Shown one piece after another: positions 44,152 to 47,404 of a stretch of DNA of 47,404 nucleotides; the stretch's first letter is position 1; the number at the start of each line of letters is the position of its first letter. The DNA is from Rubrivivax sp. (GTDB taxonomy: Bacteria; Pseudomonadota; Gammaproteobacteria; Burkholderiales; Burkholderiaceae_C). The notes under the pieces were generated by a model, which was not told where the DNA came from, ran no database searches, and saw nothing but the letters and a program-made list of their open reading frames with translations. The DNA is taken from assembly GCA_027491255.1 (NCBI GenBank), contig JAIXWM010000202.1, positions 1-47,404 on the forward strand. The letters are read 5' to 3'. The position numbers and the translations under genes are program-made.

Positions 44152-44493
44152 ATGCACACCCTCTCCGACGACGAACTCAGGCGCAAGCCTCAGGTTGTGC
44201 TGGACGACGCGAAGCGTGGCGAGTCCGCCTTGGTCACCGTCGATGGCGAGCCGGTGATGCTGGCCCTGCCGCTGGGGCCCGTGTCTGGCAACAGCACCGA
44301 ACGGCTCGAGCTCGCTGTCTCGCTCTACGAGCGCGATCTGCTGAGTCTCGGCCTGGCCACCAAGGTGGCAGGCTTGTCCTACAGCCGCATGGTCGACGAG
44401 CTGAGCCGTCGCCGCATTCCCGTGGTGCGCTACGACGTGGATGACCTCGAACGCGAGCTGGCCTATGTCCGCACACTTGCTGGTGGCCGATAG
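44152..44493 (+). CDS. UPF0175-like antitoxin with Phd-like N-terminus
   Basis: A 113-residue protein. The C-terminal half (residues 51-103) matches the UPF0175 pattern: ERLELAVSLYERDLLSLG, then ATKVAGLSYSRMVDELSR and IPVVRYDVDDLE. UPF0175 proteins are predicted antitoxins that pair with DUF3368 PIN-type proteins, which is exactly the next gene. The first 42 residues resemble the Phd/YefM N-terminal fold (VVLDDAKRGESALVTVDG, then EPVMLALP), so the protein may be a two-part fusion. It starts 31 bases after cas6e; no strong ribosome site is seen, and its end overlaps the toxin gene by 29 bases. It lies inside the cas operon. Confidence 0.8.
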   Translation: MHTLSDDELRRKPQVVLDDAKRGESALVTVDGEPVMLALPLGPVSGNSTERLELAVSLYERDLLSLGLATKVAGLSYSRMVDELSRRRIPVVRYDVDDLERELAYVRTLAGGR

Positions 44494-44959
44494 CGGGCCG
44501 CTGATTGCACTGGCTCGACTGGACCTGCTGGCGCTGCCCTCGCAACTGTTTTCCGAGGTGCTGGTCACCGACACCGTCTGGCAGGAGGTGACTCGCGAAC
44601 CGCGTCCGCTGGAGCACCTTCGATTGCAGGCCGCGCGCCACGGGAACAGGCTGCAACTGGTGGAAGGCCCGCTCAACTGGCCTGCGGAGCAACCTTTGCC
44701 CGTTCTGGACGGAGGCGAGTTGACGGCGATCGCGCTGGCCGGCGCGCGCGGTGCCACGGTGCTGCTGGAAGAACGCCGCGGCCGCGCCGCTGCTGTTGCG
44801 CTCGGCTTGCGGGTGCTGGGGACACTGGGCCTTCTGGTCATGGCGCGTGATGCCGGATTGGTTGCACGCGTGCGACCGCTGACCACGGCCCTGATGGCAG
44901 GCGGCTACTTTCTTGCGCCTGCTCTCGTTGAGCGTCTGCTCGCCGAAATCGGCGAATGA
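44465..44959 (+). CDS. DUF3368 PIN-type toxin/nuclease inside the cas operon
   Basis: A 164-residue PIN-like protein. The acidic residues expected of the fold are Asp9 (LLVADSGPLIALARL), Glu41 (VWQEVTRE), Glu85 (LDGGELTAIALA) and Glu102/Glu103 (LEERRGRAAA). Family members usually have Asp-Asp before the RRGR; here it is Glu-Glu. The end (GTLGLLVMARDAGLV, then VRPLTTALMAGGYFL) is typical of DUF3368. PIN toxins cleave RNA; whether this one does is not known. The ATG at 44465 overlaps the antitoxin end, and the stop overlaps a cas1 ATG (ATGA). Confidence 0.85.
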   Translation: MSAHLLVADSGPLIALARLDLLALPSQLFSEVLVTDTVWQEVTREPRPLEHLRLQAARHGNRLQLVEGPLNWPAEQPLPVLDGGELTAIALAGARGATVLLEERRGRAAAVALGLRVLGTLGLLVMARDAGLVARVRPLTTALMAGGYFLAPALVERLLAEIGE

Positions 44960-45897
44960 CGAGGACATGCATGGCTTCAGGTCTGCTGCCCGCGCTCAAG
45001 CCCCTTCCCCTCAAGGAACGCATCAGCGTCGTCTTTGTCGAGCGTGGCGAGATCGACATGTTGGACGGCGCCTTCGTGGTGGTGGACGCTACCGGTGTGC
45101 GAACCCACATCCCCGTCGGCGGCGTGGCTTGCATCATGCTGGAGCCTGGCACACGCGTCAGCCACCGCGCGGCGGCGCTGGCCGCACGCGTCGGCACGCT
45201 GCTGGTGTGGGTGGGCGAGGCCGGTGTCCGGCTGTACTCCGCCGGTCAGCCTGGCGGCGCGCGCAGCGACCGGCTGCTGTACCAGGCGCGGCTGGCGCTG
45301 GACGAGGCCTTGCGCTTGAAGGTGGTCCGCAAGATGTATGCGATGCGCTTCGGCGAGGAGCCACCGGCCCGGCGCAGCGTGGACCAACTGCGAGGCATCG
45401 AAGGTGCACGCGTGCGCCGGACCTACCAGCTGCTTGCGCAGCAGTTCGGCGTGCAGTGGAGCGGGCGGGACTACGACGCGCAGGACTGGGACGGCTCCGA
45501 CCTGCCGAATCGCTGTCTCTCTGCGGCCACCTCCTGCCTGTATGGCGTGGCCGAAGCTGCCGTGCTGGCGGCGGGCTATGCGCCCGCAGTGGGGTTCATC
45601 CACACCGGCAAGCCCTTGAGCTTCGTCTACGACGTGGCAGACATCTACAAGTTCGAGACTGTGGTGCCGGTAGCCTTCAAGGTGGCAGCCGCCAATCCGG
45701 CGGGCAACCCGGAGCGCGCGGTGCGCCTGGGCTGCCGCGACGTCTTTCGCCAGACGAAACTGCTGGACCGCATCATCCCAGACATCGAGACGATGCTGGC
45801 AGCGGGAGAGATCTCCCCGCCCGAAGCACCGCCCGACGCCATCGGCCCTGCGCTGCCGAACCCGGAAAGCCTGGGCGATGCTGGTCATCGTGCTTGA
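44956..45897 (+). CDS. cas1e: CRISPR adaptation integrase Cas1 (type I-E)
   Basis: A protein of up to 313 residues that inserts new spacers together with Cas2. Metal-binding residues are visible as Glu in QLRGIEGARVRR, His in GFIHTGKPLSF and Asp in YDVADIYKFE. Sequence such as HIPVGGVACIMLEPGTRVSH is typical of the I-E subtype. Two starts are possible. ATG 44956 overlaps the toxin stop (ATGA). ATG 44971 has GAGGA 5 bases upstream and better fits the family's N-terminus. It overlaps cas2 by 20 bases. Confidence 0.95.
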   Translation: MTRTCMASGLLPALKPLPLKERISVVFVERGEIDMLDGAFVVVDATGVRTHIPVGGVACIMLEPGTRVSHRAAALAARVGTLLVWVGEAGVRLYSAGQPGGARSDRLLYQARLALDEALRLKVVRKMYAMRFGEEPPARRSVDQLRGIEGARVRRTYQLLAQQFGVQWSGRDYDAQDWDGSDLPNRCLSAATSCLYGVAEAAVLAAGYAPAVGFIHTGKPLSFVYDVADIYKFETVVPVAFKVAAANPAGNPERAVRLGCRDVFRQTKLLDRIIPDIETMLAAGEISPPEAPPDAIGPALPNPESLGDAGHRA

Positions 45898-46174
45898 GAA
45901 TGCGCCGCCCCGTCTGCGGGGGCGGCTGGCGGTGTGGCTGCTGGAGGTGCGCGCCGGGGTGTACGTGGGTCACTACGGTCGGCGCGTGCGTGAGCACATT
46001 TGGAAACACGTGGAAGAGGGTCTCGCGGAGGGCAACGCAGTGATGCTCTGGCAGAGCAAGACCGAGGCCGGATTCGAGTTCTGCACCCTGGGCGCCAACC
46101 GGCGGGAGCCGGTGGACTTCGATGGGGTGCAACTGGTGCAGTTCCGGCCCGACGGTGGGGCTCCCGATCTTTGA
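45878..46174 (+). CDS. cas2e: CRISPR adaptation protein Cas2 (type I-E)
   Basis: A 98-residue protein. It opens with LVIVLENAPPRLRGRLAVWL and LEVRAGVYVG, and continues with GFEFCTLGANRREPVDFDG, all diagnostic of the E. coli-type Cas2. It bridges two Cas1 dimers in the integrase complex. The ATG lies inside the end of cas1. It is the last cas gene before the leader and array. Confidence 0.95.
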   Translation: MLVIVLENAPPRLRGRLAVWLLEVRAGVYVGHYGRRVREHIWKHVEEGLAEGNAVMLWQSKTEAGFEFCTLGANRREPVDFDGVQLVQFRPDGGAPDL

Positions 46175-46252
46175 CTGCGGTTTCCGAAGCTGGAGGCCGG
46201 TAGATTTCGACTGTCTGAAATTACCTCGAAAAATCAAAAGGATAGAGTTGGA
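46175..46252 (+). promoter_or_regulatory. CRISPR leader with an IHF-like site
   Basis: This 78-base, AT-richer stretch lies between cas2 and the first repeat. AATCAAAAGGATA at 46232-46244 matches the IHF consensus WATCAANNNNTTR except for one base, and lies 9-21 bases before the first repeat. In E. coli IHF bends the leader for spacer integration at this end. No clear -10/-35 for the array transcript was identified. Confidence 0.6.
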
Positions 46253-47319
46253 GTGTTCCCCGCGTGTGCGGGGATGAACCGGAGCCGCAGACCCCCGCGC
46301 CCGTGCGGGATCAGTGTTCCCCGCGTGTGCGGGGATGAACCGCATACGCCGCCTCCATGCGCGATTGCTTGATGGTGTTCCCCGCGTGTGCGGGGATGAA
46401 CCGAGCGGCGTCTCGCGCAGGTAGTTCTTTGACAGGTGTTCCCCGCGTGTGCGGGGATGAACCGAAAAAACCCCCAGGAGCGCGAGCCCCTGGGGGGTGT
46501 TCCCCGCGTGTGCGGGGATGAACCGGCATTCCTTTTGACGGGTCGATCCCGGTCTATGTGTTCCCCGCGTGTGCGGGGATGAACCGGCGCGGGTGTACGC
46601 CGCACCCAACGTCCAACTGTGTTCCCCGCGTGTGCGGGGATGAACCGGTCACTATGCAGGGCGCGCGCGTGGCGCCCAAGGTGTTCCCCGCGTGTGCGGG
46701 GATGAACCGCGTGGTGGCAGCTAGCCTGACCGATAGGCGCCGTGTTCCCCGCGTGTGCGGGGATGAACCGGGTCTGCCGCAGGGGTACACCCAGCACCGC
46801 GCGTGTTCCCCGCGTGTGCGGGGATGAACCGCCGGCCAGCGTCCGCGCGCCCATTGCAATGCGGTGTTCCCCGCGTGTGCGGGGATGAACCGCGGCTCGG
46901 TTCGAGCTGCAGTCGCGGTTCTTGGTGTTCCCCGCGTGTGCGGGGATGAACCGCCCCAGCCGTCACTGCTGAATGTCCAGGGCACGTGTTCCCCGCGTGT
47001 GCGGGGATGAACCGATCTGTTTTGCCTCGGTCCACGGCGGTGTGGCGTGTTCCCCGCGTGTGCGGGGATGAACCGACAGATTTTGTCAATCGCCTGGAGG
47101 AGCCGCGGTGTTCCCTGCGTGTGCGGGGATGAACCGCGGCGTCTCATTTGTTCCCCCTTGCTCTGATTGTGTTCCCCGCGTGTGCGGGGATGAACCGGCG
47201 CACGACATCGCTGCCGAGATCGAGGACTGGTGTTCCCCGCGTGTGCGGGGATGAACCGCAAGTACTGGCAGTCAATGCTCGTTAGGCGCAGTGTTCCCCG
47301 CGTGTGCGGGGATGAACCG
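46253..47319 (+). CRISPR. Type I-E CRISPR array, 18 repeats and 17 spacers
   Basis: The 29-base repeat begins GTGTTCCCCGCG and ends GGGGATGAACCG, with the palindromic CCCCGC/GCGGGG arms of I-E repeats. Repeats start at 46253, 46314, 46375, 46436, 46497, 46558, 46619, 46681, 46742, 46803, 46864, 46925, 46986, 47047, 47108, 47169, 47230 and 47291. Spacers are 32 bases except the seventh (46648-46680), which is 33. All repeats are identical except that at 47108 (CCCT for CCCC). Transcription runs away from cas2, so the newest spacers are nearest 46282. No spacer was seen to match elsewhere in the window. Confidence 0.98.
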
Positions 47320-47346
47320 AATGTCCGCGTGTGAGCGCTGGTCAGG

Positions 47347-47381
47347 AACCGCTTCTATTCGACGATCAGGAGGCGGTTTTT
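47347..47381 (+). terminator. Possible intrinsic terminator after the CRISPR array
   Basis: AACCGC (47347-47352) pairs with GCGGTT (47373-47378), with partial further pairing inward, and a run of five T follows (47377-47381). It lies 28 bases after the last repeat, where the array transcript should end. Confidence 0.45.
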
Positions 47382-47404
47382 GCTGATCCCTCGGCGTCGT
47401 TGAC

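Noticed and set aside
45773..47261. Long minus-strand frames over the array encoding repeats such as SSPHTRGT, RFIPAHAGNT and VHPRTRGEH
   Set aside because: They are translations of the 29-base CRISPR repeat in three frames. The repetition comes from the array, and no real gene is implied.
46253..47319. Self-targeting spacer within this window
   Set aside because: Spacers were compared by eye with the rest of the sequence and no long match was noticed; a computed search was not possible.

Overview
The window looks like chromosomal DNA from a high-GC betaproteobacterium, most likely order Burkholderiales. The support is three-fold: tripartite-tricarboxylate (Bug/TctC) binding proteins, a membrane-anchored c5-type cytochrome and a DUF2946-type gene, and the purU / zinc-finger / ilvE cluster. 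This placement is inferred from gene content and was not computed.

Region 1 (about 1-12.7 kb, visibly less GC-rich than what follows) holds two divergent units. Leftward from 6816 runs a tightly coupled set: SsuA/TauA-like binding protein, ABC ATPase, ABC permease, AraC-type regulator, zinc polyol dehydrogenase and FGGY kinase. Rightward from 7048 run two Cys-type sulfatases flanking a TctC-type binding protein. Neither sulfatase start shows a signal peptide. The simplest reading is uptake of an intact sulfate ester, hydrolysis in the cytoplasm, then oxidation and phosphorylation of the released polyol or sugar.

Region 2 (13-27.4 kb) is mostly ordinary chromosome: a Tat-exported PhoX-type protein, two short-chain dehydrogenases, a D-cysteine desulfhydrase-like gene, a broken mlrC, a GlxA-like regulator, tRNA-Arg(CCG), a c-type cytochrome, a DUF2946-type gene, a YheT-type hydrolase, a SnoaL-like gene, purU, a small zinc protein, ilvE, a small membrane protein and ohr. 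Diverged copies of an intergenic repeat lie at 16070-16222 and 22605-22755 (inverted), with a shorter piece near 27466-27490.

Region 3 (27.5-36.3 kb) is a rightward catabolic operon of unknown substrate: FAD oxidoreductase, a 28-codon coupling ORF, IclR regulator, aconitase X large and small subunits, an IlvD/Edd-type dehydratase, a TctC-type binding protein and a GMC oxidoreductase. Three perfect inverted repeats precede it. The gene set suggests oxidation and successive dehydration of a hydroxy acid.

Region 4 (36.6 kb to the end) is a complete type I-E CRISPR-Cas locus: cas3, cas8e, cse2, cas7e, cas5e, cas6e, cas1e, cas2e, a leader, and an array of 18 repeats and 17 spacers. Its unusual feature is a UPF0175-like antitoxin and DUF3368/PIN-type toxin pair inserted between cas6e and cas1. 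The toxin stop codon overlaps a cas1 start codon, so the pair is wired into the cas transcript. This is the best candidate in the window for an undescribed arrangement.
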